A stretch of 64,000 nt of DNA from positions 3,670,501 through 3,734,500 of the forward strand of contig CP114484.1 in NCBI GenBank assembly GCA_027186245.1, written 5' to 3'. A program made the position numbers and the translations under genes. Below, piece after piece: positions 22,266-34,353 of this stretch (positions are counted from its first letter, which is position 1; every line of letters begins with the position of its first letter). The stretch comes from Coriaria nepalensis (lineage: Eukaryota; Streptophyta; Magnoliopsida; Cucurbitales; Coriariaceae). The notes beneath the pieces were generated by a model. That model saw nothing but the letters and a program-made list of their open reading frames with translations. It had not been told where the DNA came from and did no database searches.

Positions 22266-23770
22266 GGTACAATATACCCGATGGACATTTCACTTTCATG
22301 TCACGTTAGAGAATGAAAGAGAATGGAAGATAATGGCCAGGAAGATAATGGCCAGGAAGACGACGTGTTGTATGCAATTAGCCATAAGACGCTGAGAAAA
22401 TAGCCGTTGAAGGAATTGGTTGAAGAAGACAAAATAGCTTAGTTCACAACTATTTCTGTTTGATTTCTATTATAACAGCTTGTCGTAGTTTTAGATCATG
22501 CGAATCATATAAAGAGAACGTATTGGACTTAGAAGTCAAATAATGAAATATCCAGATAGTTCTCTCTCAATCTCTCTCCTCTTATCCTTAATTCTTTGTA
22601 ATCCCTCTCTTAATCCCTAATTCTTCAAAGAGGTCAACCACCTCGAATTGGCTTTGCTTTCTCTTATCAGTGGTGCTCTCGCTGATTAAACTAAATCGGC
22701 AGTAAATCATGGCTGATGGAACTCATCAAGCTTTCATGGAGGATGCCATCTACAAAATCAACGCACTACAAGAAACTCAAGGACAGTAGATAGCATGCCA
22801 AAATACTCAAATTGCATCTCTCGATTCTTCAATAAGAGAGCTCACGGTTGGAGTTCAGCTTTTAGACGCTAAGGTGGAGCAACAAATCAGACGAGTTCAA
22901 GTTCAGCATCTGTCATTAGAACACCAGCTAGATAATCTTGCTTTCAATGGACATCCACAATTTCAGAAAACAATCATCTGGATGTACCTCGTTTTTCAAG
23001 TGAGAATCCAACCGCATGGATCTCCAGCATATATAGGTACTTTGACTTTTACCACACTCCTGAACCTCAATGATTGATAATAACTTTATTCCATTTGGAT
23101 GGAGATGCACTTGACTTGTATGATTGGATGATTAGAAATAATTTGATAACAAATTGGCTTGAAATTTTATGAGCACTGGAACAGAGATTTGGGCCTTCCT
23201 TACATGAAGATTATTTTTAAAAATTGAGTAAATTGATGTGGGTTTCCACTCTCTCGGATTACCCCAGCACCAATTTGACCAGTTAGCAAATAAGATACCA
23301 GGAGTTCCAGAACATGTATTTGTAAGCTGCTTTGTTACAAGGCTAAGACTGAGCTGCGCAAGGAGATACAAGTCTTTAAACCACAATCCTTAATCCAAGC
23401 AACTCGATTGGCCAAATTGTATGAATTAAAAAAAATGCTAATGCTAAATCTTCCATTAGACAATGGGTGGATAGATCATGGAGCTAGAAAAAGTAGTACC
23501 TAAATAAACCTTCAACCATACCTCCCCTATTGCTTACACCCACTACTACCCCAAATTTCCAGACAAACCCAACCAAAACACCTTCCTTTCCTACCAAAAA
23601 AAAAAATCACCACTGCAGAAATGATGGCTACACGAGAGAAACGCCTCTGCTACAACTGTGATGAAAAGTCTTATGGAAGCCATAAGTGCAAAGGTAGATT
23701 GTTTCTTCGAAGAATGAGAAATAGAATGACGTATTTTGTATGGTTGGTTACTCAGAAAATTGATTTATTA
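22266..23770 (+). mobile_element. Ty3/gypsy 5' LTR end and gag remnant
   Basis: An LTR-like segment ends CTTATCA at about 22669 and is followed by TGGTGCTCTCGCTG at 22671, a plausible primer-binding site. Gag starts with ATG at 22709 (MADGTHQAFMEDAIYK), contains a Q-rich coiled-coil-like stretch, then the retrotransposon gag core (DFYHTPEP, LFHLDGDALDLYDWM, ALEQRFGPSLHEDY, about 23045-23220), and a zinc-knuckle remnant (LCYNCDEKSYGSHKC) near 23650. Stops and shifts are frequent. Protease, RT and integrase are absent, so the element is truncated at about 23770. A 16-base duplication (GATAATGGCCAGGAA twice) lies at about 22330-22362. Confidence 0.8.
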
Positions 23771-25490
23771 CTTTTTTAAAGAGCCGATTTAATTATTTGA
23801 TTAGCTCATAAAATCATTTTCTTATATTCCAATTCTAATAATTTTACTCTCAATTTTTTGTAATATTTTACAATTTTACCCGTACACATAATCATTACTA
23901 CAACTTTTACCATCATCAATTTATAATCATATTATCAAAACTTACCCAAATTTTATGATATATTTTCCCCCTGCTTCTATCACATATCTTTATTGCGACT
24001 CCCAATTGGCAATTCTGACAAACGGATCTCCAAGAGGCAATTCCCATAATCGGTGAGTGGTGCGGTGCAGGTTTTATTAGGTCCGTGAGTAGGGCCTGAT
24101 ATATGTTTATTTATATATAAAAAAAGAAAGCAAAAGGTCAACGCTTTGACTCAAGAGAGAGAAAATAGAAAACTCTTCCTACTATTGATACGAGTCCTTT
24201 TTCTGTGCTGATATGTTTATTAAGTGCTTGAAATTTTTGTAGATCTAAGATCAGACGTCGATATAATTCGTTACTTTAATTCAAGGTATCGAACATCTCA
24301 AAAATCTATTTTGTTTTGTATGTTTATAATGCTTATTTTGATACTTTCATGATACGTTAACCTGATAATGTATAGTAAAATCTTAATAATGTGTAATAAT
24401 GTATTCTATCGTCCATGTGTTGATTTTGACTTTCTTCTTTTTAATTATTATATCAAGATAGTCTTAAACTACATTCACAATCTCACTTCTTTGAATCATT
24501 ACTTACTTCGTAGGTTAGTAGTTATGATACTCAACGGAACGATGAGGCCTTTGACCCGTTGAGTATCATAACTTCTAGTTTACTGAATTGATAGATGTGG
24601 CTTTCAACCCGTAGAATAAACTACCATCTAATATTGATATTGATTATTTTTATGATTGAATGTTGATATTGATATTGATTTTTGAAGTGGATGCAGTGGA
24701 TGCTCTAGAAGATTTCAAGGAAGAGGATGGTACATTTTGTTTTTTATATTTATTATTTACTTATTTTATTTTGTCATAAATTCTTTTCAATCATATTTAT
24801 TTAGTTGAATAATTGAAATTTTGCAGATCCATAAACACAATCATTGAGTGCAGAGAGCTTCATTGTCTAAATATAGAAATGTGTTATTCGATTCAAAATA
24901 TTGTGTTGTTGGAGATTTAGAAAGTGTAGACTTGTATTGGTGTTGTGTAACTTGTATTGTTGAATATTTCATTTGGATGATATCGAGTTGATGCTTTGAT
25001 GAATTATGAATTTATGATATATTTGAAAGTTGTTTTAAATATTTTGATTATAATATTAAAGTAAAATGACGTATAACAAACACTAATCTTGATCATTTAT
25101 CAAAATAACAATTTTCATCGGACTATTATAATAACCACTAAATATTTCATTGGACCATTATAATTTCTAACTAAAATTAATAATTTTCAGTTTGAGGATC
25201 ATAAGTAAATATTCACTATCCTTATCCTCCCAAAAACATTAAAGTACTTATCATCAAACGTTCCCAAAAAAAAAAACTCAATTTCATGTACACATCACAT
25301 GGATCCCAAAAATTGAAATTTGTTAACCATCCCAAACATAGTGTCCATATTGACACATAATTAAAAACATCAAACCTATGAGGATCAATTATCCGATCTG
25401 ATCAAACCAGCGGATATCTGCATGCAACGAGTTAGATCGGGTCAGATTTGACCCATTGCACATCCTTAATAATCTGCATGACACGTTAGT
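23771..25490. other. AT-rich region without a supported gene; contains a perfect short hairpin
   Basis: No coding sequence is convincing. Around 24690-24840 a short acidic stretch (VDALEDFKEED) is followed by a GT and, about 95 bases later, by a CAG, which could be a decayed exon junction, but nothing upstream supports a gene. An 18-base perfect inverted repeat is at 24520-24573. Confidence 0.45.
24520..24573. repeat. Perfect 18-bp inverted repeat with 18-base loop
   Basis: AGTTATGATACTCAACGG (24520-24537) and its exact reverse complement (24556-24573) flank an 18-base spacer (24538-24555). Confidence 0.9.
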
Positions 25491-25497
25491 CCATTTG

Positions 25498-26565
25498 TTT
25501 GATTGGAGGGACTAAGAAATTGGTCGGAGTCTCCACATGGATGATTACTTAAAAGTCAAACTACTCAAACATTAAAAGTATAATTAACTCAAAATAATAT
25601 GGGATTTAGTTAATTAATAGGATATAATGGTTAATTTAATGAATTTTGATGTGTTTTTTTATTAAAAAAAAAGAACTTTACATGTATAGGGAGGTGAAGA
25701 GTTATGAAGATAAGAAGATAAAAGGGATATATGGTCAGTAATAGAATTTAAATATTGAAGGAATAATTTAAAGTAGTAGTTTAGGAAGGTTTTTTGAACT
25801 TTTGCTATGTGACATGATTTTGTGAGAATAATTTTGTTACATGACATACTTAAATTTAAAAATGGTGCCACATAGCACAATCTTATGCCTAATCACAACT
25901 TATTATATAATGTATGTGATTAAAAATGGGTGGCCAATAGTTAGAGCTATCAAAACAAATAGGCTCGATGGGCCAAGCCACAATGGGATTAGGCTCGATC
26001 CAAGCACAAAACAATTCATTTTCAACAAGCCGTGCTTAAACACGATATTGGGCACGGCAGGCCAGAATGGCGCGGCCTGCTGTCTTAGCTCGGCTGAGCC
26101 GGCAGGTCAACCCGACCAAGCCAATTTTTAAATTTTTTTTTTACCTTTTAATTTTTTGCAAAAAGAAAATAGATCAAATCGATCGGGTTAATCATGATCC
26201 GAAACAATTCGATTTGATTCATTTTCTTTTTGTAAAAAATTGATCCAAAATGATATGAGAAATTAGATCGAGTTTCATTTTTTTTCTTTATTATTTCATT
26301 TTTCTAAAACTTAAAAAAAATGAAAATTTGAATTATTAAATAGAATAAAAAATTAATAGAGGAGAAAAGTGGAAAAAATAAAATAATGGATGAAATAATG
26401 ATAAAACATTTTTTTTAATGATGTGGCATGCATAATCAGTATGTCAAGTCAATCCATTTATTGGAAAAATGATAAGAAGGACTAAGAAGTTAACTGCAGA
26501 CTACATAAGGATGAATTGGAAAAATGTCAAACTACATAGGGACTAAAAATATAATTAACCTTTCT
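25498..26565. mobile_element. Unclassified repeat bounded by ~90-bp imperfect direct repeats
   Basis: A segment at 25505-25592 (GGAGGGACTAAGAAATTGG … AAGTCAAACTAC … AGTATAATTAAC) recurs at 26474-26560 (AGAAGGACTAAGAAGTTAA … TGTCAAACTAC … AAATATAATTAAC). Between them is AT-rich DNA with one GC-rich island at 25940-26125 carrying many GGCTCGATGGGCC / GGCACGGCAGGCC-type words, like subterminal regions of some plant hAT elements. No coding capacity. The class is not established. Confidence 0.45.
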
Positions 26566-27229
26566 TTTATTAGCATGTTGCATGTTTTTATAATTTTTAT
26601 ATGTATATTTTAAAAAAAGAAAATGAGGGCAAATCATGTATAACCCTCTCAAATTAGAGTATTTTAGTATTTACGCTTCCTTTTGTTAAATATCTTTCTC
26701 TTTATTTTTTTTTCTTTTTGCCTCCTAAAAGAAAAAAGAACGTATTAAAAAAACTAAAATAAGATAAAAAGGAAAATACATATTAACTCTCCCTCCATTG
26801 CTTCATCAGACTTCTTCTTCACCCTTTCTTCAAACCGATTTGCCATTTAAACCCTAAATCCCCAAACTGAAATCTTCTCTGTCTTTCTTTCTTATTCTGT
26901 CTATGCTCTCGTCGAAATCTTCTCTCTCGTTCTCTCTATCTCTTTTTCTTTCTCTCACTCTTGTTCTATTATCTATAATTCTCTACTAGGCTGCCATTAA
27001 TAGAGTAACCAAGCTTGTTCTGGAGAATATGAAAATCACACAATATGTTTTGATTTTGATGAAATTGTTAGAGGATTTTGAGTTTGAATTTGATTTGGGT
27101 TTCAGTTCATAGATTTTGTTTGAGTTTGATTTGAGTTTGATCAGGATTTCGATCCGAGTTAATACTCAGACTAAAATTCGTCTCATCATTTATATAAATA
27201 ACTTGAACTAATTTTTAAATTTATTTATT

Positions 27230-28690
27230 TTTAGGTGGATGTATCACTTAGACTTGCTCGGGTAATGAAATCTGATGATTCTTTTTCTTTTTCGATTACT
27301 GTTCATTCGAAGTTACATCATGCATTTATAATAATTAAGAGAAAGCTTAATTATAAGTTATAAATATTTAGTAAATCATGTTTTGACCATTTCTTAAATG
27401 TTGATGAGAGGCTTTCATTCTATGCTCAAATAGTCAGTTCTTTGATTGTCCGTCAAACTCAATCAAAAAAGACATATGAGGTATGATATATCATAAATGG
27501 TCATCCTCTCTATTACTTGATAAAAGAGTTCACTCTTATTACTAGACTGAAATGTCATAAGGCACCGACCTTCTTACTGATCAAAGTCAAGAAAAATATT
27601 GAATTCTTGAATTACCGGTTCAAAGGGAATGATAAGATTATATCTGATGCTGATGAAATGGCAAAGATTGATGATCTATATGTGAAGTTTGGGCTCTTTA
27701 TTTCTTAGTGGTTTCCCTATTAGATATAAGGGAGTCGGACAAAATATCATGTTAGTATCTATATATGATCTCGGATATTGAGTTTTTCAATAATTATTTT
27801 TGGGGAAAAGTAGTTCATGAGAGAACTATTCAAAGCATCAAGAGGGATGACCTTATGGAGAAGTCCGTAAGAATTGTAACTAGAGAAAAAATGGCCGTTA
27901 AGTGTGACTTACTCGGTTTTCCGCTTGCCTTCTAGGTAATTAGTAGTTTTAGTTTTGATTTATAGTTATTTTTTATTACTTAATAATTTTTAATGATTTT
28001 TTAAAAATTATTTTAGCTATGAGCGCTTGAAGCGATTTCAAGCCTTGGAGAGACTTTTAGGAAGCATCTGGAGAAAATTCGTAAGCCACAGATTCTAAAT
28101 TTGACAATGCATTATACTAAACCAATGTTCAAGAACATCATCAAGGTTCTGAGTAACCGAGAGATTAGTTTTTATTGTGATCAATAATTATTCAATTAAC
28201 CGACTTATGTAAACTTCTTTTAATGATATAAGCTATATTGAATGAAATTTTACACTCGTCAAGGAGGGAAGAATGAGCTCTTTATATGAACAATATTGAC
28301 CCGTTTGACGATAAGGTTAAAGATGATGTCATTAATTATGTGATGGCTTTACTAGATTCCACCACCGAGGTGGTAGATTATTCTAAAGTCTTCTACATAT
28401 ATTGTTCAACGTGACAAGGACATGGTGGTAGAGGAGGAAGAGGATGTAAATATGAAGTGGACATAAGATTCTTTAGAAGGGGAGGACGAGACACCAACCA
28501 TTGATCTACCCTTTGCATCTACACCAACCATCGGTCATGATATGTGAGATATGATGTAGAAGATAGAAGAGAAGATTGAGGCCGTTGGTCAGAAGATGGA
28601 GTAGAGATTTGGTGGTCTAGAGCATAAATTCAGTGGGCTAGAGAATAGATTCAATGAGCTGGAGTGTACGGTCGGTTTAATCTAAAAGAA
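27230..28690 (+). pseudogene. DUF1985 domain protein of the Ulp1/MULE-associated type, decayed
   Basis: Plus-strand blocks match the DUF1985 family found in plant MULE-carried Ulp1-like genes: VMKSDDSFSFSITVHSKLHH, YIINGHPLYYLIKEFTLITRL, FLNYRFKGNDKI, DIEFFNNYFWGKVVHERTI, LLGFPLAF, then across a possible intron (27936-28018) YERLKRFQAL-like sequence and KPQILNLTMHYTKPMFKNI. Downstream (about 28555-28680) is a heptad-like stretch with repeated GLE/KF, probably a coiled coil. Frame breaks and stops occur throughout (for example at 27361 and 27706). The cysteine-protease domain expected in full Ulp1 fusions is not seen. Confidence 0.7.
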
Positions 28691-29149
28691 AATATGATGT
28701 GCAGTCTATCCATCCGCTAGTGTAGATATCTTAGATTATCATGGTATATACATCACATGAGATTCATCGTTAGCCCATGATGAATCAGGTCTATCTACAC
28801 CACTTCTTAGGTGATTCGGGAGAGTGATCATGTATGAATATTATTTTATTTAATAATTTAGTTTAAAAAAAGAACTTTTAAAGTATGACACACCAGTTTG
28901 TCAATAATTTGTGATGATAAGGAAGCCTAGAGCTATTCTCAAGTATTCATTCTTAAATCCAACACTATTTTAGAACTCCAATGTAATAAAATTAATCCAT
29001 ATCATAAGCTAGATAAGATCGCAGAGGAGGCTGCAATGATGTGAGAGACAAGTAAAGACAAGTTCGAATGTCAAACTTGCGATGGGCATTCAAGCCGACA
29101 AGAAATTTTTTTTATGATATTAAGATTCTGAGGGAAGTGGTTGCAAAGT

Positions 29150-30400
29150 TCAGTATGAGTTGCACCATGTTTAGAATTTGAGTAAACACTTTGTATAACA
29201 TTTCTAATACTCCGTGGAAACAATCACTAAATTGAGGGTATCAGGTATAGTTTCTTGAAGCTTAATTAAGAACCAAGTCCACGATGCCGTGTTCTTCGAA
29301 TCAACTATAGCCCATCCTAACGGATGTAGTTGTTTGTTACCATCTTGTGCAGCTGTAGTTAGAAACATTTCTCTATATTTACTCTTCAAAAAGGTCTCAT
29401 TGATACCAATAACTTTTCGCATTAAATGGAACCCCCTTAATGGATGTCATAAAAGCCATGAAAAAATAAAGAAATCTTCTTTCTCTATCCTTCTGAATTG
29501 CAGTTATAGTATTTGGATTCATGAGTTTCATCACCGCATAGTAACATTACAACCTTGTGTACCTATCTTCAGTTATACCCCAAACAAGATCACGTGCAAT
29601 ATATTTTACTTTCCATGCCTTCCAATAAGTATTATTTATGCTAATATTATTTTGGGCTAAATGTTTAATTATTTCCGAAGTAGGATTCTAGTTGCTACCA
29701 CTAAAACAATATCACTTGTCGTCTAATTACCGATGTCTATGCTTGTAATATGAGGAGTCCAAACTGCATGTATGTTGGTCATTATAAGTACGAATTTAGA
29801 AAAGTGAACAATCTTTCTTATACGTAGCACAGAGCATCATTGCAAATTGAATCTACACAACCAACAACATAGAGCATATTCAATACCCCAAAAAAGGGGG
29901 GATTGCTATAAGAGTACATCACTTTGAATTCAAAATTCGTCAGATCACATGCATTTATAGATACATCTTTAGGTTGTTCTTCGAATCAAAGAGTGTAGTG
30001 TAATAAAACTAATCTCTCCTCCTTTGGGAAAAATCAATCGAGAGTACATTACTTCTAATGTCGCCTGAAAAACCAATACTAGGAAACGAATTGACATAAT
30101 CATCATTATCGCCCTTGTCTTCATTTTCCAATTGTTAAATAATAGGTGGCGGCAAATCGTGCACAATCGTATTATCATAAGGAGATAAAGTATCAGGTAT
30201 AAGTACTATTTCATTAAAGAAATCACTCTCGTACAAACAAAAATTAGAATTCATTTCATTATTGTGACAATTATCACATTTTTCCTCCGTTCTTCTAAAC
30301 CCATCATCTTCATCCTCCATCTCATTCTCATTCTTTTTGTCATCCTCAATCTCAGTCTCGAAATCAACATGTCGGTCCACATTCAGATTCAGACCCTAAT
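29150..30400 (-). pseudogene. MULE (Mutator-like) transposase, decayed
   Basis: On the minus strand an acidic N-terminal region (30380-30140, rich in D and E) is followed by an Ala/Trp block SYWKAWKVKYIARDLVWGITEDRY (about 29620-29540). Next comes the first part of the catalytic core: NETFLKSKYREMFLTTAAQDGNKQ, then GWAIVDSKNTASWTWFL (29400-29270). In functional MULE transposases the first of these carries the first catalytic Asp (GIDGTHLK); here the position reads INE, so Asp has become Asn. Frameshifts separate all blocks and the C-terminal catalytic Glu and SWIM zinc finger are not recognisable. Inactive. Confidence 0.8.
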
Positions 30401-31245
30401 TTAGATATTTATTATTACTATCAACATAACTTATAAAATTCTCATTTTCATCATTAACAAGATCAGATACCTAATGTCACTCTTGAATATGCACACTACT
30501 TCTCCCCTTCGGAATTAACGTCACATATAATGGATATGGATTATCCGAACATGCATCATATAAAAACAATTTTATATTTATCTCATTTCTATAAATATTG
30601 GATGAGTAATCGATGATAATAACGACTTGTATGCTATTTTCATACTAGATTCACTAGGATCAATGCGAATAGTATTATAGATGACTTCTAACAAATCACT
30701 AAATCTTATACATGTTTCAACTAGAATAGCATCATCACCCTTTCATTCTCCATCGAAATATACTGCTATGAATACAATAATATCATTCCTAAATTTTCTT
30801 TTTTGAGAAATTGGAGATAAATATATATTTTTTTAAATCTGATAAAAAACAAATGCAAGATTTTGGTCCAATTTTTATTAGACGAAATTGATCTTAAAAA
30901 ATTTAAAAAAAAAAATATATATATATATATACACAGATACAAATACAGATCTTTACCTCTATATTTGCAATTTCATCTTAGATACTCGAACAAAGGAGTA
31001 AGAGTCGGGAGTGAATCAGAAGAGAAGGTTGTCATGTCTTCTTACAGATCATCGGTACTAATCATTGGGAGAAAGATGAGCGAACGGGAGAAAAAGAGAA
31101 GAAGAAAGATGAAAGAAGAAGAAGAAGGGTTTTTAAGATATTTTTTATTTTTTATTTAAAAGTAAAATCAATTTAAATTAAGGTATTTATTAATAAAAAT
31201 CAAAATAAAGGTAAAAAACAAAAAAAAAAATTATTTGAGAAAGGG

Positions 31246-31687
31246 TAATTAGTTAATCCTCCCCTAAATTACTACTATATTAGATCTAACATTTCTAAAC
31301 TATCATCCTTTATGAGCAACTCACTTAAACTATTCTTAATTTAAAATATATCCTCCTTAAACTTTTTATTTACTTTGAATTTATCTTTTTTTTATATTTG
31401 TGACCCTAAAAATTTATTTTCTTTCCCAAATTTCCTTTTTATTTTACATTTTAAATCATGGAGCTTCAGCTCTAGTCATGGGGTAAAAATGTAAAATAAA
31501 AAATTTAGGGGAAGAAAATATAATTTTTTTAGGAACATAAATATAAAAAAGGATAAATTTTGGGTAAATAAAAAATTTAAGGTGGTATATTCGAATTTAA
31601 GAATAATTTAAACGGTTTATTTATAAAGAATGATAGTTTAGAACGATTGGGTCTAACATAATGATAATTTAAAAGGTTAAGTATTAT
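31246..31687. mobile_element. ~440-bp foldback element, nearly continuous hairpin
   Basis: Left arm (31246-31467) and right arm (31472-31687) are inverted copies along essentially their whole length. Pairs include TTCTAAACTATCATCCTTTA / ATAAAGAATGATAGTTTAGAA, ATTCTTAATTT / AATTTAAGAAT, ATTTATCTTTTTTTTATATT / AATATAAAAAAGGATAAATT, and ATTTTACATTTT / AAAAATGTAAAAT. The loop is only a few bases around 31470 (GAGCTTCAGCTC). No open frame. It abuts the right end of the Mutator-like element. Arms are diverged by scattered substitutions. Confidence 0.88.
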
Positions 31688-31689
31688 TT

Positions 31690-33227
31690 GCTAAAAAACG
31701 AGATATATATATATAATTTAAAAAATAATTACAAAATTTGATTTTATTTTCTAACATATACAAAAAATCATATCTATAAATATAGAAAATAAAATTTTAG
31801 ATAAATTATATATATATATATACACACGGGGATAAAAAATAAGTGTATATATATATATGTGTGTCATGTGCAAATGGAGGTAAATATGGTTCAAGTACAT
31901 GTACATTGCAAAATAAGATATAACTTAAGAGTAGAAGCTAATCATGTGCAGTATATAATGCATGCATGCTTAGAGACTAAAATAAGAATGATAAGATAAA
32001 CGGTTCTAAATTTAATTACCCTTAATCTTTTGTTTAATCTTTTTTTTTTTTGGCCAAATATTGTTTAATCAAGTGTCTAATACATAATCTACAGCAAGTT
32101 CAATGCATTTACCATTCTTCACTTAATTTGAAGCCTAAATTGCGGGGCCAGTCTTAAACAGTTTTCAATGAATGTAAATGCATGCACTGACGTTAATTCA
32201 TGCACTAGATGCTCCTAACTAGTGTGTCCAATTTTGTTGTTTCTACCAAAATTGCAGTTTCAGAAAGAGAAATACGGTCTTTGAAAAATACATCAATTCT
32301 TGTAGTTCCGTTTTTCCTCCTTTGGGCTGAGGTTTTTTTTCTTATGGAATCATCCGCTTTCCCTTTCGTAATAAAATCCTACTTTTGACAAAAGAAAAAA
32401 AAAACCTAACAAAAAATAAAGAAAAATACTTATAGATAACTGATAATTGTAATGATACGTACAAAAAGCAGTGTATCTGATCAGTGAAAAACTGACATCG
32501 TATGAGTTTAGAACGGTTGTAATGGCAGTTCTAAAACTGGGGTTTGGAATGGTTGAAATGAAACTTGCATCTTCAACTTAAGTAAAACAATGCTGAGGAG
32601 AAACAGCTATTGAATTTGGTACAATATACATCTATATATATATATAAGAGATGTCTCAAAGTACGTGCATTACAAACAACATCAAGAATCTAACCGATTT
32701 CAGATTCTTGAATTCAAAACTCATTTACGACAATCGATCCTTTCATATATCTCCTAAGTATGTATCAAAAGAAATACGTGAACAACACACAGTACCAAAA
32801 AAATGATACGGCAGATTGAGTGAACTAATCAAAACATCTTATCCCCTGCTTGGCATATACACAAACACAACCCCTCTAGAGAAAATGGCCTTGCTCCCAT
32901 TCCATGCTTCAGCTTCAACAACAATATCTTCAACTTGGCATTTTCCTCAATCGATCACCATCTACTTTCTTCGACTGATCATGTTTGTCGACTGTTTGAT
33001 TCACATCTCACACAACGTTATTCGCTTTGTCCAGATTCCAGAGTATGGAAAGATTGATCATGTTGGTATCCGCAATGATACTACTTCAACTCTTGAGCTT
33101 TTTTTATTTTTTTTTCTTTAAAGAGGATAGTTCCCCTATTTCCTCTTACATGACTCGAATGGGAGAGTTATTAGGTTCCAAACAAAAATATTATCACTAA
33201 ACTACCATCTCATTATCTACATCAACT
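31690..33227. other. Intergenic, 3' side of the Aux/IAA gene
   Basis: AT-rich with TATATA runs (31700, 31810, 31850, 32635). No supported gene. An open frame of about 100 codons at 32816-33121 on the plus strand has no recognisable motif. Confidence 0.45.
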
Positions 33228-34027
33228 CTAAGCTTGAGCTTTCAATTCACAGCGGATATATCCTAAGCCCATAGCAGTCTTTCCTCTCATCACGTGAATA
33301 CGGTTGCATGACTCAGTAAACATTCTGCCATTTTTTCAATTAACGAAGTTAATCAATCATGATTAGTTATGATTATAATTTGTACTAGCTACTCCACAGC
33401 TAGAGACAAAATTACATGAAATTTTAATTGCACACATATACATTCTTAAAAACATCAAAACTTACATCCAAGGAACATCTCCAACTAACATCCAATCTCC
33501 ATCCTTGTCTTGATAAGTCACCACATATTCATCTCTTCCCTTATTCATCATCTCTATAGCATTAGTCTTAACTTCTTCCAAGGAATTACTTCCTATATAT
33601 TTGAAACCGATTTAATTAAAACGTTAACCAACAAGTTTAAGCACCCAAAAAAAAAAAAAAACTAATTTAGAGCTCTTACAAATAACTAATATATAATGTA
33701 CTTACGGCTTATAGTGAGGAAAGTGAACATTTGCTCAAATGCCCTGAATAGCTCCTCATAGCTTTCGAACATCTGGAGGTCTAGCTTACGCAGATAAGCC
33801 GCTCCATCGACTGCAACCTTCACATATTTACATGACCTCATATTAATGATCTGATAATCAATCCATGCCTTCCTTACGGGCGGCCAACCCACCAGCGCGT
33901 CACAGGTACTGTTCCCATAATCATTAGTACTATCAATGTCAGGGTCGATGTATCCACATTTCGGCTTCCTTTGCTCAGTTATCGTGCCCGGTTGCCGCAA
34001 AGTGAGCTCGGTGTCCTCAAAGTTCAT
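33228..34027 (-). CDS. Aux/IAA transcriptional repressor, three exons, 181 aa
   Basis: Exons: 34027-33706, 33592-33466, 33324-33228, with GTAAGT donors at 33705 and 33465; they join to 181 aa. Aux/IAA proteins are nuclear, bind ARF transcription factors through a PB1 domain, and are degraded when auxin links them to TIR1/AFB. Domain II is intact (LVGWPPVR, 45-52). The PB1 half with the conserved Lys ([18 protein letters not shown], 67-84) and the acidic half ([14 protein letters not shown], 136-149) are both present, ending FTESCNR…KTAMGLG. Domain I, usually TELxLGLPG, is TELTLRQPG (6-14), so the third leucine of the LxLxL EAR motif is Gln. The linkers are short and the usual C-terminal basic signal is missing. 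Single complete frame, so it is probably functional or recently so. The specific family member cannot be named. Confidence 0.93.
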
Positions 34028-34112
34028 TATGAGAAGGATCAGTTAAAGTTCATTATAGGTTCTAATTAGTTGCTTAGCAGCTATAATAAGCATATATATG
34101 GTATAATATGTA

Positions 34113-34123
34113 CTTATATATAA
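34113..34123 (-). promoter_or_regulatory. Candidate TATA box of the Aux/IAA gene
   Basis: CTTATATATAAG about 90 bases upstream of the start codon on the coding strand gives TATATA at a sensible distance for a short leader. Position and sequence only. Confidence 0.4.
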
Positions 34124-34353
34124 GCAAAGATGTTAGTGAGCTGATCAGGCCATGTGCATGGGGATAGAAACGGTGGGTATATATTCTAGCTTTTGTTACT
34201 AAGTCAACGAGGAAGAAAGTGAAACAAAACAAGTGGGATGACAATGTAGAATTGTACGCAAACGTGGCCGTGTCTGATCACTGCAGTTTGTAAATTAAGA
34301 ATTACGAAAAAAATAAAATATGAAAAAGATAGATACCATGGTTACATGTACTT

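Larger units (their letters stand above)
26622..31262. mobile_element. Mutator-like element with a DUF1985 gene and a facing MULE transposase remnant
   Basis: Two decayed genes of the type carried together by plant MULEs lie head to head in opposite orientation: DUF1985 (plus, 27230-28690) and a MULE transposase (minus, 29150-30400). The flanks look like inverted repeats. CCCTCTCAAATTAGAG with poly-T-rich sequence at the left (about 26640) corresponds to TTATTTGAGAAAGGG at the right (31231-31245), and GAGGGCAAAT (left) to ATCCTCCCC (right). Both ends also carry CT-rich/GA-rich stretches. The outer limits are estimates, and no 9-base target duplication was recognised. Confidence 0.6.

Noticed and set aside
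29289..29660. 123-codon plus-strand frame
   Set aside because: Antisense to the MULE transposase core; the minus strand carries the recognisable family motifs.
32816..33121. 101-codon plus-strand frame next to the Aux/IAA gene
   Set aside because: No family motif, ends in a poly-T/Phe run and has ordinary AT-rich composition; not enough to call a gene.
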